Shown piece after piece: positions 1 to 10,855 of a stretch of DNA of 64,000 bases. The first letter of the stretch is position 1; each line of letters begins with the position of its first letter. Source of the DNA: Armigeres subalbatus (taxonomy: Eukaryota > Arthropoda > Insecta > Diptera > Culicidae). Below the pieces are notes generated by a model. The model was not told where the DNA came from and did no database searches. It saw only the letters and a program-made list of their open reading frames with translations. The stretch covers positions 67,806,675-67,870,674 of the forward strand of contig NC_085141.1 of the NCBI RefSeq assembly GCF_024139115.2, written 5' to 3'. A program made the position numbers and the translations under genes.

Positions 1-904
1 CGCGAAGCATTTCGCGATCGAAAAGAAGAAAAGTCGATGAAGAAAATTGAAACGTTTGAAAGACCCAGTAGCAATGTGTACAGTCGTAATTTGACATTGA
101 GTCCTGGGATACGCATTAAATTATATAAGAAAAAAGTAAAATTTAAGATTATCAACAATTACGATTTTGTATAAGTTTAAGGATTAAATAATTTCAAACT
201 CAATAAGGAAATGTAAATTTTGTCAGACAATTGACGTTCTAAGTCTATAACAAATTCATTCTGAAGTATGTTAAGTAGTGAATTCGAAAATGAGTATTTT
301 TAATGTTGTTAAAATTGATAATGAATTTATGTCAGTTCTAAAGGAAAAATGATTGTTATAATCGATTAAATGGGTTAAACCCTTTCAGAGATGAAACGAT
401 ATTTGAGAAGCGAGAGAGTAAAAACGATAAATTACGATGTTCGGTTTCCTTCAATAAATGCTCACTGAAGTCGTTCTCTTATACCTTGAACGCCAACTTG
501 AGTAGACGTGTTTTTAATTATCAGGATTTAAGAAACCCCATTTTGGATATACTTTACACTGTTATGATAACATGTATATTGTGCTGACAAGTAATAATTA
601 TATTTCGAAATTCGATTTTAACGCATTCTATTACAAAAATTATCGCAAAATGCGCAAAGCTAGGAGCTGCGCAAAGTTGGGTGCGTACACGGTAATCGCA
701 AGTCAGTCACATTGCGATTTCCAGCACCTCAAGTGAGTTTTTCACTTTGTAGTCACTATGATCCATTAAATACTCAAACATTCTTTGGTGTGTGATGTTT
801 AGAGCTGATCAAAATTACTTATACACAATTTTTGACGAGAAAAATTACAAAAACTTTGCAAGCAATTTTCTCATTTGCACGTTTTTCCAGATGTGCTCGA
901 CTTG
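1..904. other. AT-rich intergenic stretch, nothing recognised
   Basis: No open reading frame, RNA gene or repeat with clear ends was recognised here. The sequence is AT-rich and unique-looking within the window, and runs into the purine-rich repeat near 905. Confidence 0.5.
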
Positions 905-1937
905 CGGTTAGCGGCAGTTTAGTAGTTGGTGAATAATGAATAAAGAATAGAGAATGATGAATAGAGAATAAAGGATGAAGAATAAAGAGTAAATAATAAT
1001 TTTCTTTTCATTAATAAAGAGGCTTTCAGCTCTGCTGGTTTACCTCTGGGTAAAGAATAAAGAATAAAGAATAAAAAAAAGAATAAAAAAAGAATAAAGA
1101 AAAAAAGGATAAAGAATAAAGAATAACTAATAAATAGGATAAGAAGAGGGAAGAAAACGGAAGAAGAGAGAAAGAAGACGGAAGAATGGAGAAGGAAAAA
1201 AGATGATAGATTGAAGAAAGAACATAGAAAAAGGAAGATGGAAAAAGAAGAAGAAACAAGAAAGATGGAGGAATGAAGAAGGAAGAAAAAACAAGAATGA
1301 AGAAAAAAGAAAAGGAAGTAGCTAAAAGAAAAAAGAAGGAAAAAGGGCAAAGAAAGGAAAATTATGGAAGAAAACAGGACGAAAGAAGAAATAAAGATGA
1401 AAAAACAAGGGACAAGGAAGAGGGAAAAAAGAAAGAAGAAGAAAGGACAAAAGAAAGAAAAGGAAAAAGGTTGAAAGAAGAAGGGAGAAGGTAGAATGAA
1501 TAAATAATAGAGAAAAAGGAAGAAGAAACTTGGAAAAGAAAGAAGGTAGAGGAAAGCAGACAGAAAGAGAGGAAAAACAAGGTAATGAAAGAAGGAAGAA
1601 AGAAGAAAAGAAAACAAGCTAAAGGAAGAAATAAGAAAGCAAAAGGAATGAATGAAGAAGGAAGAAGAAGAACAAAACAAAATAAAGGAAGAAGAAACAA
1701 GAAAAAAGGAATAAGCAAGAAGGAACAAGGAAGGCAGAAGAAGGAAATAGGAACATGAAAGGAGGAATTAAGAAGGAAGGACTATGGAAGAAGAACTAAG
1801 AAGAAAGGTAGAACGAAGGAGCAATAAAGAAACAGAAAGAAAGAACTAGGAAGGTTTTAAGAAGAAAGAAGGAAAAAATGAATAAAAAAGTAGGAAAAAG
1901 AAAAAAAAGAAGGAATTAAGAACAAATAAGGGAGAAT
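905..1937. repeat. Purine-rich GAATAAA/GAAGAAA repeat, copy A, left part
   Basis: The plus strand is almost only A and G. It starts with repeats of the type GAATAAAGAATA, then becomes irregular GAAGAAGG sequence. A short non-purine piece near 1000-1055 (TAAAGAGGCTTTCAGC...) looks like a fragment of another repeat. The LINE at 1952-5250 splits this copy, and the purine stretch resumes at 5265. Similar blocks lie at 18040-18925, 22841-23705 and 41443-42895. Long ORFs on the minus strand (Phe/Ser/Leu-rich) are only the translation of a polypyrimidine strand. Confidence 0.8.
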
Positions 1938-1951
1938 AAAAGAGCAAAAAG

Positions 1952-4900
1952 GCACGGCAAATGCTGGGTAAAGCGTACCATTGGTACTTCGCGTACCTGA
2001 AGGAATAAAATAGACCCCATCTCGCGCTCCTTAGCCTCTTACCCAGCAACTCCTATCCCTACCTCCCCGCGGTGCTGGCCGGGATACGAGCAACCTTAGG
2101 GAAGATCGGGTAACCAACCCCGGTGGGAACTATAGTCGTATGCTGACAGGGAAGGGGGGGTTTGCTACTCTCCGGAGGTGCAAATCTTATTGAGCGTCTG
2201 TTCTCCATGTCAAGATGGGCTCACAACAGCGTCTGTTCACCATGTTAGGGGCGGCTGATCATCGTCCGAGTGCCAGCGAGGGACTCTAAGTGAAACTGTG
2301 CACCATGGTTCACCGGAAATAAGGAGGAATGGTCCTCCGGAAATTTAGGGGGTTTGGTGTCAGGCCCTGCAAGCCAGCCTTTAAAAAATCATAAGCAACG
2401 AACAATCAACAAGAGAGTACGGATCGGAACCATCGGCGAAGACCACTGCGACGAAAAGGGACTAGCGATTGGAAACTCGGTTCGTGGAACTGCAAATCTC
2501 TCAATTTCATCGGGAGCACACGCATACTCGCTGATGTGCTCAAGGACCGTGGATTCAACATCGTAGCGCTGCAGGAGGTTTGTTGGAAGGGATCAATGGT
2601 GCGAACGTTTAGAGGTAATCATACCATCTACCAGAGCTGCGGCAACACACATGAGCTGGGAACAGCTTTCATAGTGATGGGCGATATGCAAAGGCGCGTG
2701 ATCGGGTGGTGGCCGATCAACGAGAGAATGTGCAGGTTGAGGATCAAAGGCCGGTTCTTCAACTTCAGCATAATCAACGTCCATAGCCCACACTCCGGAA
2801 GCACTGATGATGATAAGGACGCATTCTACGCGCAGCTGGAACGTGAGTACGACAGCTGCCCAAGCCACGACGTCAAAATCATCATAGGAGATTTGAACGC
2901 TCAGGTTGGCCAAGAGGAGGAGTTTAGACCGACTATTGGAAAGTTCAGCGCTCACCGGCTGACGAACGAAAACGGCCTCCGACTAATTGATTTCGCTGCC
3001 TCCAAGAATATGGCCATTCGTAGCACCTACTTCCAACACAGCCTCCCGTATCGGTACACCTGGAGATCACCACTGCAGACAAAATCACAAATCGACCACG
3101 TTCTGATGTCGCCACTGCATACGCGCAGCATCTCGAGGCAGCGTTGCCGGAAGAGGGTGAGCTCGATGGGGCCCCTCTTGAGGACTGCTGGAGTACAGTT
3201 AAAGCAGCCATTAACGACGCAGCGGAGAACAACGTCGGGTATATGGGTCGAAGTCGACGGAACGATTGGTTCGACGAAGAGTGCAGACAGATTCTGGAGG
3301 AGAAGGACGCAACGCGGGCGGTCGCGCTGCAGCAAGGTACCCGGCAGAACGTGGAACGTTATAGACGGAAGCGGAGACAGCAGACCCGCCTTTTCAGGAG
3401 AAGAAACGCCGCCTGGAAGAAGCGGAGTGCGAGGAGATGGAACAGCTGTGCCGTTCTCAAGATACACGCAAGTTCTATCAGAAGCTCAACGCATCCCGCA
3501 AAGGCTTTGTGCCGCGAGCCGAAATGTGCCGGGATAAGGATGGGAGCATCTTGACGGACGAACGTGTGGTGATCGAAAGGTGGAAGCAGCACTACGAGGA
3601 ACATCTGAATGGCGCTGAGAGTACAGGCAATGAAAGTCAAGGCAGCGGAGGAGATGACTACGTCAGTTCAGCGGACGATGGAAGCCAACCAGCCCCCACC
3701 TTGAGGGAAGTTAAGGATGCCATTCAACAGCTAAAGACCAATAAAGCAGCTGGTAAGGATGGTATCGGAGCTGAGCTCATCAAGATGGGCACGGAAAAGC
3801 TGGCCACTTGCCTGCACAAACTGATAGTCAGAATCTGGGAAAATGAACAGCTACCGGAGGAGTGGAAGGAAGGGGTTATATGCCCCATCTACAAGAAAGG
3901 CGACAAACTGGAGTGTGAGAACTTTCGAGCGATCACCATCCTTAATGCCGCCTACAAAGTGATATCCCAGATCATCTTCCGTCGTCTGTCACCATTAGTG
4001 AACGAGTTCGTGGGAAGTTATCAAGCCGGCTTCGTTGATGCCGCTCGACAACGGACCAGATCTTTACTGTACGGCAAATCCTTCAAAAATGCCGTGAATA
4101 CCAGGTCCCAATGCACCATCTGTTCGTTGATTTCAAGGCGGCATACGACAGTATAGACCGCGTAGAGCTATGGAAAATTATGGACGAGAACAGCTTCCCT
4201 GGGAAGCTTACCAGACTGATCAAAGCAACAGTGGATGGTGTGCAAAACTGTGAAAATTTCGGGCGAACGCTCCAGTTCGTTCGAATCGCGCCGGGGACTA
4301 AGACAAGGTGATGGACTTTCGTGCCTGTTGTTCAACATTGTGCTAGAAGGTGTGCATGCGGAGAGCCGGGTGTAACAGCCGGGGTACGATTTTCAACAGA
4401 TCCAGTCAATTTATTTGCTACGCGGATGACATGGACATTATCGGCCGAACATTTGGAAAGGTGGCAGAACTTTACACCCGCCTGAAACGTGAAGCAACAA
4501 AAGTTGGACTGGTGGTGAATGCGTCAAAGACAAAGTACATGCTTGTGGGCGGAACCGAGCGCGACAGGGCCCGCCTGGGAAGCAGTGTTACGATAGACGG
4601 GGATACCTTCGAGGTGGTCGAGGAATTCGTCTACCTCGGATCCTTGCTAACGGCTGACAACAACGTTAGTCGTGAAATACGAAGGCGCATCATCTGTGGA
4701 AGTCGGGCCTACTACGGGCTCCAGAAGAAACTGCGGTCGAAAAAGATTCGCCACAGCACCAAATGTGTCATGTACAAGACGCTAATAAGACCGGTTGTCC
4801 TCTACGGACATGAAACATGGACAATGCTCGAGGAGGACTTGCAAGCACTCGGAGTATTCGAGAGACGGGTGCTTAGGACCATCTTTGGCGGTGTGCAAGA

Positions 4901-5250
4901 AGACGGTGTGTGGCGGCGAAGAATGAACCATGAGCTCGCCCAACTCTACGGCGAACCCAGTATCCAGAAGGTAGCTAAAGCCGGAAGGGTACGATGGGCA
5001 GGACATGTTGCAAGAATGTCGGACAGCAACCCTGCAAAGATGGTGTTCGCTTCCGATCCGGCAGGTACGAGACGGCGTGGAGCGCAGCGAGCGAGATGGG
5101 CAGACCAGGTGCAGAACGACTTGGCGAGCGTGGGGCGTATCCGAGGATGGAGAGATGCGGCCTCGAACCGTGCATTGTGGCGTCAAATTATTGATTCCGT
5201 GTTATCTGTTTAGATGTTAACTAAATAAATGAAATAAATGAAATGAAATG
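1952..5250 (+). mobile_element. RTE-like non-LTR retrotransposon (LINE), near full length, coding region broken
   Basis: A 3.3-kb element lies inside the purine-rich repeat. The same 14 bases, AAAAGAGCAAAAAG, occur directly left (1938-1951) and right (5251-5264), a perfect target-site duplication that fixes both ends. After a GC-richer 5' leader come an endonuclease domain, a reverse transcriptase domain and a C-terminal region, all on the plus strand. The 3' end is a short tandem tail of ATGAA-type units (about 5225-5250) rather than poly(A), as is usual in the RTE clade. The RWAGHVARM motif near 4990-5020 is also common in RTE-like elements. Clade assignment is by motif and tail only. Confidence 0.85.
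2395..5213 (+). pseudogene. Broken endonuclease/reverse transcriptase reading frame of the RTE-like LINE
   Basis: The endonuclease reads in one frame from about 2461 (GSWNCKSLN, then ALQEV near 2565, IIGDLNAQVG near 2880, and SQIDHVLM near 3090). No ATG lies upstream of 2536 in this frame; the frame is open from 2395 after a TAA. The coding then moves to other frames near 3110-3145, 3400-3440, 4105 and 4300, so at least four frame breaks are visible. The RT domain shows KNKAAGKDGIG-type block 1 (near 3735), FVDFKAAYDSID (near 4120) and the catalytic YADD (near 4417). The last segment runs open to the stop at 5213. The element is therefore unable to make a full protein, although its ends are intact. 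Confidence 0.85.
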
Positions 5251-5264
5251 AAAAGAGCAAAAAG

Positions 5265-5650
5265 AAGAAGGGAGAAAAGAGAAGAATAAAGAATAAAAAA
5301 TAAGAAAGTAATCTTGGCAAGAATCAAATGCCAAATATGTACGAGAACCAAGAACAAAAAAGTCTTGTTCTTTTCTATGTTACCTCAACATTTTTGAGCT
5401 GTGTAGACTAAAAAATAAGAATTCTGTATAAAAATTGAAAGACAACAAGAAGTTGCAAGAAGGTTGCGGATCATTTTAGTTTGTGCCCCTATTAACGTCA
5501 AATGTGAATTCTTCCACTAAAATTGGTTTCTCGCGATTTTTCAGCCTTTCGAGTTTCAGCCTTTTGTTATTTCAGCCTTATGTGAGATTTTTACTTTTCA
5601 GCCTTTCGTGTTCAGCCTTATGAGTTTTCAGCCTTTCGTGGAAGACCCAT
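5265..5650. repeat. Purine-rich repeat, copy A, right part with CAGCCTT motifs
   Basis: Purine-rich sequence continues right of the LINE to about 5310. It is followed by a stretch (5316-5520) that closely matches 23470-23660 in copy C (AAGTAATCTTGGCAAGAATC, then GTTTGTGCCCCTATTAACGT). It ends with several copies of TTTCAGCCTTTCG or TTCAGCCTTATG between about 5540 and 5640. The same short motif appears in inverse orientation (CGAAAGGCTGAAA) at the left end of copy B. Confidence 0.75.
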
Positions 5651-5714
5651 GTACACCAGTGTTGCATTCATTCTCAGTTCAATAGAGGCAATAAACCCTA
5701 GAGAAAGATTGTCG

Positions 5715-6016
5715 GTATATTCCTTCTCCTCCTCCGCCCTCCTTAGCCGTGCGGTAAGCCGCGCGGCTACAAAGCAAGACCATGCTGAGGGTGGCTGGGT
5801 TCGATTCCCGGTGCCGGTCTAGGCAATTTTCGGATTGTAAATTGTCTCGACTTCCCTGGGCATAAAAGTATCATTGTGTTAGCCTCATGATGTACGAATG
5901 CAAAAATGGTGACTTGGCTTAGAAACCTCGCAGTTAATAACTGTGGAAGTGCTTAATGAACACTAAGCTGCGAGGCGGCTCTGTCCCAATGTGGGGATGT
6001 AATGCCAATAAGAAGA
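5715..6016 (+). mobile_element. tRNA-derived SINE, Feilai-like
   Basis: The 5' part has a tRNA-like RNA polymerase III promoter: an A-box-like stretch in TTAGCCGTGCGGTAAG and a B box GGTTCGATTCC near 5801. The element ends in AATGCCAATAAGAAGAAG. A near-identical copy lies at 62972-63252. The 13 bases AGAAAGATTGTCG occur at 5702-5714 and 6017-6029, a likely target duplication. The sequence right of it (to about 6080, with AACATCTTTTGCTGGC) matches the inside of the MITE at 25232-25421, so the SINE probably landed in an old copy of that MITE. The family name is from memory of Aedes SINEs. Confidence 0.8.
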
Positions 6017-6252
6017 AGAAAGATTGTCGCTGTTGTCACTGATGAAACATCTTTTGCTGGCAATGATAAGCTGGGAGCAGAATTTGATTGATTAACACTT
6101 ATTTACCTAACATGCTTAGAAATCAGGGAATCGCACAATAATATGGTTAAATAAATACCTTTACTTTTCAAACACAAAACCGTGTACAAAAGCTTGATGT
6201 ATAACAGTGTTCTTGATGTATTTGATAAGACAATTAACTGCACAAACTAATA

Positions 6253-6858
6253 AGGTACAGCAGGTTAAGCGGGTAAATGGGGCTTTTCACTAACTTGGTG
6301 AGGTATTTCACTGATGAAGCACAGATTAATTCTATCGAAGAGTATTCAAATTGAATTTGGTTTTCTCTGTAGTTTTGAATTTCAGCCACAAAAATATTGA
6401 TATGAACATAAAAAGTAACGAAAAAAAATTAATGACTGCCTGTTTTTTACCACGGGTGGGGCAAGTGAAAATTTTCCAACATTGAATGCATTTCTATATT
6501 TTTTCAAACACAAGTAATTTCTCTTAAGCGTGTATGAACAAATGATACCAATTTAAATTCATTCGAAGGCTTTTGGATATTAGAGTGTTATATGGTAATA
6601 CTAAATCCGGAACCGAAAGTTAAACGGAACCGAAAGTTAATTCATTTCACAAATATGAATCAATTTATGCATTGGAAAAGCAAAATGCATGTACGGTAGA
6701 ATACTGTACAGGTACTCAGAAGTCATTTATAATGAAGTACAGGCGGTGAAAGTTATTTAATGAAAATCAATGTTGTTTGCGGTATCATTTACGGAAATAA
6801 ATCGGGTCAACACTGTATATATGTACGTTTCCCTTTACCCACTTGCCCCACTGTACCT
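6253..6858. mobile_element. 606-bp MITE with GGTACAG/CTGTACC ends and TA flanks
   Basis: The left end AAGGTACAGCAGGTTAAGCG is matched in inverse orientation by CACTTGCCCCACTGTACCTT at the right end, an inverted repeat of about 30 bp with several mismatches. TA lies on both sides (6251-6252 and 6859-6860), which suggests a Tc1/mariner-type insertion. The inside is AT-rich with no coding frame. A 15-bp direct duplication, GGAACCGAAAGTTAA, is seen near 6610-6641. Confidence 0.65.
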
Positions 6859-7523
6859 TACTAGAAGATAATATAACATAAATGATTCATAAATGGAATT
6901 GAAAAACTCATTCCTAGTAATTTGACAAGCTTTTTCATTTACTGAAGTTAGAATTTTATTATTCTCAAAAGTGTTGTTATCAAGGAATCAATATTCGAGC
7001 AACGCCTAACAACGTCTTTGTCGTCAACAGAGTTTGTTACTGACAAACGCACCTCGCAACAAGCCTTTATCAGAACACAAACACAATATGACAAGAATCA
7101 TTTGCCTTGCATGCTCTGATATTTCCGAGAATACGATGCTAATTTTGTAATCATAGTTAGATTATCGAATATTTCCATAAAAGCAGAAACTATGATAGCA
7201 AAAAAAAAAACAAATTTTCTGTAGAGATAATGCAAAATAACGGGATGAAAAGTTAGCAACAAAATTGTCTTCTTTTTTGTTGCTGACAAATTTTTTCGGA
7301 TCTTTGTCATTTATTATATCCGACAAAAACAAAGCTTTATCGCTTGTTTCGCATGCGCATCCAAGAAAAATTGATTCCTTGGTTGTTATAATGTAGCTAT
7401 TATTCATAAAATATAATTAGAAAACGTTAAATGTGGAAGAACAGAAACGAGTTTTAGTATTTCAAGATCAAGTGAAAAACAAGTAGCCAACAGGAAAAAC
7501 AATAGATAAATCACCAAGATAGC
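6859..7523. other. AT-rich intergenic region upstream of the peroxiredoxin gene
   Basis: Short minus-strand ORFs at 7098-7407 look like chance frames in AT-rich sequence. No repeat with clear ends was recognised. The right part may include the promoter and 5' UTR of the downstream gene. Confidence 0.4.
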
Positions 7524-8164
7524 ATGCTCCATGCTTGCCGTCTGATCGCAGCGGTATAGGTATTAGAGATAACAACATACATAGCTTCAAAACAAAATCA
7601 AGCTATGTACAAAGTCTATATCGTGATTGTACTAAAACAAATATGTCTCAATTATAATACACACGCAATAAAAACAAATTGTTTTTCATCCAATCTCTTC
7701 AACAGGAAGGCGATAAAATTCCATCGATCGATTTATACGAGGACTCCCCGGCAAACAAAGTCAACATCGCTGACCTTTGCGCGGGAAAGAAGGTCGTCCT
7801 GTTTGCCGTTCCCGGGGCGTTCACGCCAGGCTGTTCCAAGACGCATCTGCCTGGGTACGTCGATAAGGCCGACACCATCAAATCGTCCGGGGTGCAGGAA
7901 ATCGTGTGCGTCTCCGTTAACGATCCGTTCGTAATGTCCGCTTGGGGCAAACAGCACAGCACCGCCGGGAAAGTGCGCATGCTGGCCGACCCGTCTGCCG
8001 TTTTCACCAAGAAGCTGGAATTGGGTGCCGATTTGCCCCCGCTCGGCGGTCTGCGTTCCAAACGCTACTCGATGGTACTGGAGGATGGCGTCATCAAGTC
8101 GCTTAACGTTGAACCTGACGGTACTGGATTATCCTGCTCATTGGCCGACAAAATCAAAGTCTAA
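7524..8164 (+). CDS. Prx5: Peroxiredoxin-5-type thiol peroxidase
   Basis: Exon 2 (7706-8164) encodes almost the whole of an atypical 2-Cys peroxiredoxin, an enzyme that reduces hydrogen peroxide, alkyl hydroperoxides and peroxynitrite, usually in mitochondria, peroxisomes and cytosol. It opens with EGDKIPSIDLYEDSPANKV, carries the peroxidatic cysteine in PGAFTPGCSKTHLPGY, and ends with the family's C-terminal cysteine in DGTGLSCSLADKIKV. It starts after a clear acceptor, TCTCTTCAACAG (7694-7705), in phase 0. The first exon is less certain. A candidate is 7524-7553, ATG plus nine codons (MLHACRLIAA) before a weak donor GTATAG, which would give a short, presequence-like N-terminus and a 152-nt intron. 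A more distant first exon is possible. The gene is tail-to-tail with the PET117-like gene. Confidence 0.85.
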
Positions 8165-8501
8165 AGGGGCATTGCGATGGATCATACACACATAAATAAT
8201 CGATTTTCGCAAGGAAGAAGATTCAATATGTCTTGCACCATGTTAAAGCACATATTTTCGACTAACAAAGTTATCTGAATGGTATCCGGCACCAGCAATG
8301 AAATCAAACCTCTCCTTCTCGATGGTTATAGACTCATCTGGATCAAATAGTGCAAACTAAAATTACCTTGTTGAATAATCGGCGTTTGAAACGTTGTAAC
8401 CATTTCTCAAATCCATCGAAATTTTCTCAAAAAATCCTCATAAGAATATCAAATAACTAAATTCATTAAGTGTTACTTTTGTAGATCCTCTTATTTAAGA
8501 G

Positions 8502-8507
8502 AATAAA
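8502..8507 (+). promoter_or_regulatory. Candidate polyadenylation signal of the peroxiredoxin gene
   Basis: AATAAA lies about 340 bases past the stop codon in an AT-rich 3' region. Its use is inferred. Confidence 0.4.
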
Positions 8508-8609
8508 TATTTGCTATAGCTAAATAGAAGTTTACGAACAATGGAAAGAAATTAGGCCAACACTTTTTCAAAAAGGGTTTATTTAATCACACCAGTTAGA
8601 GGTGGAATC

Positions 8610-8646
8610 TTCTTTTTCTCTTCTCATTGGCATTACATCCCCCACA
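8610..8646 (-). mobile_element. 3' end fragment of the Feilai-like SINE
   Basis: On the minus strand this reads as the last ~35 bases of the SINE seen at 5715-6016 (GGGGATGTAATGCCAATGAGAA, shortened here). Only the tail is left. Confidence 0.5.
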
Positions 8647-8721
8647 AAAGAATTTTAGCCTTCCTTTTTATTTTTGTAAATGATACGAGAAAAACAAAGA
8701 ACAGCGTGTACAAAGATATAA

Positions 8722-9153
8722 CCCAGGTAACCAATAAGCATTAAAGTAAGCACTATAGTAGCATTATACTGGCATTGCATATGCTCCATGCTGTAAATAA
8801 GCATTTCGAAAACCTGGCTGTTCTAAATAAGCATTCTCAAAGCAATCATGAGAGGCATAGTCTTATAATAGCATTTTGAATGCACAATGTTGTTTTTCGT
8901 GAAGTGCAATGAAACAGCTACATCAGTCCCACTTTGAAGCCTGTAGTGTTCATACGTCAAACGTTTTCCAATATGGAACTATATAGCGTGAACTTACATT
9001 TGAGAATAGAAATCGGTACGTGCAGAATGTTTTTTCCATTCCGACCATTGACAGGAGTACTTATTGGAAGGCTTATTGGCATTTATTGTTTTGCAGTAAA
9101 GACGCATATAATGCCACTTAAATGCTTTAAATAATGCTTACTGGTTATCTGGG
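8722..9153. mobile_element. 432-bp MITE with CCCAGRTAACCARTAAGCATT ends
   Basis: The left end CCCAGGTAACCAATAAGCAT is matched inversely by ATGCTTACTGGTTATCTGGG at the right. The inside repeats AAGCATT-like words. It ends just before the next MITE. No clear target duplication was found, perhaps because of that neighbour. The short plus-strand ORF inside it (8934-9134) is not taken as a gene. Confidence 0.65.
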
Positions 9154-9154
9154 A

Positions 9155-9322
9155 AGAGTTCTTTCTAAAATTACGTAACGCTAAATTTGGTGATTTTGGA
9201 CCCCCATCCTCCCCCATGTAACACTTTTTGTATGGAAGGTTTAATTTTTTTGTATGGACCGTAACGCTCGGCTTTACCCCCTCCCTCCCCCTTCAGCGTT
9301 ACGTAATTTGTGAAAGAACACT
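9155..9322. mobile_element. 168-bp MITE with inverted AGWGTTCTTTC...ATTACGTAACGCT ends
   Basis: The left end AGAGTTCTTTCTAAAATTAC... is the inverse of GTAATTTGTGAAAGAACACT at the right, with the motif ATTACGTAACGCT on both arms. It abuts the preceding MITE. The inner motif resembles the ends of the 10856-11227 element, so the two families may be related. Confidence 0.65.
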
Positions 9323-9665
9323 AATAAGCCCAATCGAGAAAGATTCTGAGGTGTACATCGTTATTCCACATTCACATATGATTGATATCAGGTGAAACAT
9401 TCATAACATGATGACTGGTATGGTGTGACATAGTGTGGACATGCAGCATGCTTTTTCTATTTTGAGCATGTCTCAAATGCCTATTCTGCGAGTCAGCTCA
9501 ATAATTAACTAATGTGGAGTGAGCTCATTCTGGAAAACCTACTTCCTACATTGTTTCTTTCAAATTACAAATTGAATATCACAAAAAAAAATATATACTA
9601 AAATGTAATGAAACAATGTATTAATATTTACTACTCTGCGGATTATTGGAAACGCGTTCGTACGG

Positions 9666-10005
9666 TTAGGATTTGAATTCCATCAAACGAGCCTCCTGTT
9701 CTTCTCTTTGCTGCAGCTCCTGCTTCAACTGCTTGGTTAGTTCGATTTGCTGCTGCAGATTATAAGTGTTTTCAATTTTACGCTGTTGCTGTCGTTGGAT
9801 ATCTCTTATTACTCCATCGTGTAACCTTGCTCTGCAAAAAATAATCGCCATCAGAATATCCAATGTTACATACTCACATATTTTACATGTACGTGCCATG
9901 GTTTCATCCTTACCTATCGTAGTTCTGTTTGTAATGCACGTAACCAATAACACCACCCGTTGAAATGCAGGCTCCGAGGAAAACGACTTTGGATGTGGCA
10001 GACAT
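9666..10005 (-). CDS. PET117: PET117-like cytochrome c oxidase assembly factor
   Basis: Two exons on the minus strand, 10005-9914 and 9831-9666, join across an 82-nt intron (donor GTAAGG, acceptor TTTTTTGCAG) to give 85 residues. The N-terminus MSATSKVVFLGACISTGGV is a hydrophobic membrane anchor. It is followed by VHYKQNYDR and then LHDGVIRDIQRQQQRKIENT, the family's signature. A Gln/Glu/Lys-rich helix follows, ending EFKS. Human PET117 is 81 residues with the same order (SSKVVL, HVKQQ, LRDGVIRDIERQ). PET117 is a small mitochondrial inner-membrane protein needed for complex IV assembly. The intron is why a single-frame search shows only a spurious longer ORF here. The gene is convergent with the peroxiredoxin gene and divergent from EDRF1. 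Confidence 0.88.
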
Positions 10006-10263
10006 TGCATTTGATGAGAAAATAAATTAGATTCCAGATTCTGTCTGACTTAAATGTATTGTTTGAGGTCTTGGGTTGATTTTAGAAGGCGATACCACCC
10101 ACTTGCCGGAATTAGAGAGGAGAGCCGCTTTCAGCCTGAAGATGCCTTTTGGCTGTCTTAAACTTGATCAAAACAAAAGGCAAAAACATAGAAAAAGGTG
10201 GGTTCCTTTTTAGTCGAATAAATTTGGAATAAATTTATTAAATTCTGCAATCACTTTGAAGGC
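10006..10263. other. Short 5' flank of the PET117-like gene
   Basis: Probable promoter and 5' UTR of the PET117-like gene. No motif was confidently assigned. Confidence 0.3.
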
Positions 10264-10647
10264 TATAGACGAATCCAAGTAAAAATAAGAAGAAGACACA
10301 CGACGATGTTAACTTTGACAGATCCTACAGCACAGCATAGGAAGATCATTTTAAAATGCTTATAATAAATTCTAGACAAAATGTAATTAAAATCTGATTG
10401 AAGCATGATACGTTCTGAACTGTTTGATAGATACGTTTTTGGAAAATATTCAAAAAATTGAGATAAGCTTCCGAATATGTAATTCAGAACTTTTTCCGAA
10501 CCCTACATTAATCAGATTTTAATTACAATTTGTCTAGAATTTATTATAAGCATTTTAAAATGATCTTCCTATGCTGTGCTGTATAGGATCTGTCAAAGTT
10601 AACACCGTCGTGTGTCTTCTTCTTATTTTTACTTGGATTCGTCTATA
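10264..10647. mobile_element. 384-bp palindromic foldback element
   Basis: The sequence from TATAGACGAATCCAAGTAAA reads back in inverse orientation to GTCTATA at 10647. The two arms are about 140 bases each (to ~10402 and from ~10508) and nearly identical, including AACTTTGACAGATCCTA and AGCACAGCATAGGAAGATCA. A central loop of about 100 bases remains. It has no coding capacity. Confidence 0.8.
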
Positions 10648-10855
10648 CCTTACACCTCGGGAAAATTTTCCGCCGCATCTTGGTTCCCGATTTGTTTTTC
10701 GTTCGGTTATTCAGAGTCGGGGTCGGACCTGATCCAGGTTTAAAACCGAAAACGACATTGGTATACGAGAAAGGCAAAACGAAAGAGGACAATAGAACAC
10801 TGACAAATTTGAATGTTCAAAATTTGCCAAATGAATAATAAAGCGATGCATTTAA

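Noticed and set aside
919..1728. Long minus-strand ORF, Phe/Ser/Leu-rich
   Set aside because: It is a translation of the pyrimidine strand of a purine-rich repeat. The same happens at 18516-19135 and 22860-23494.
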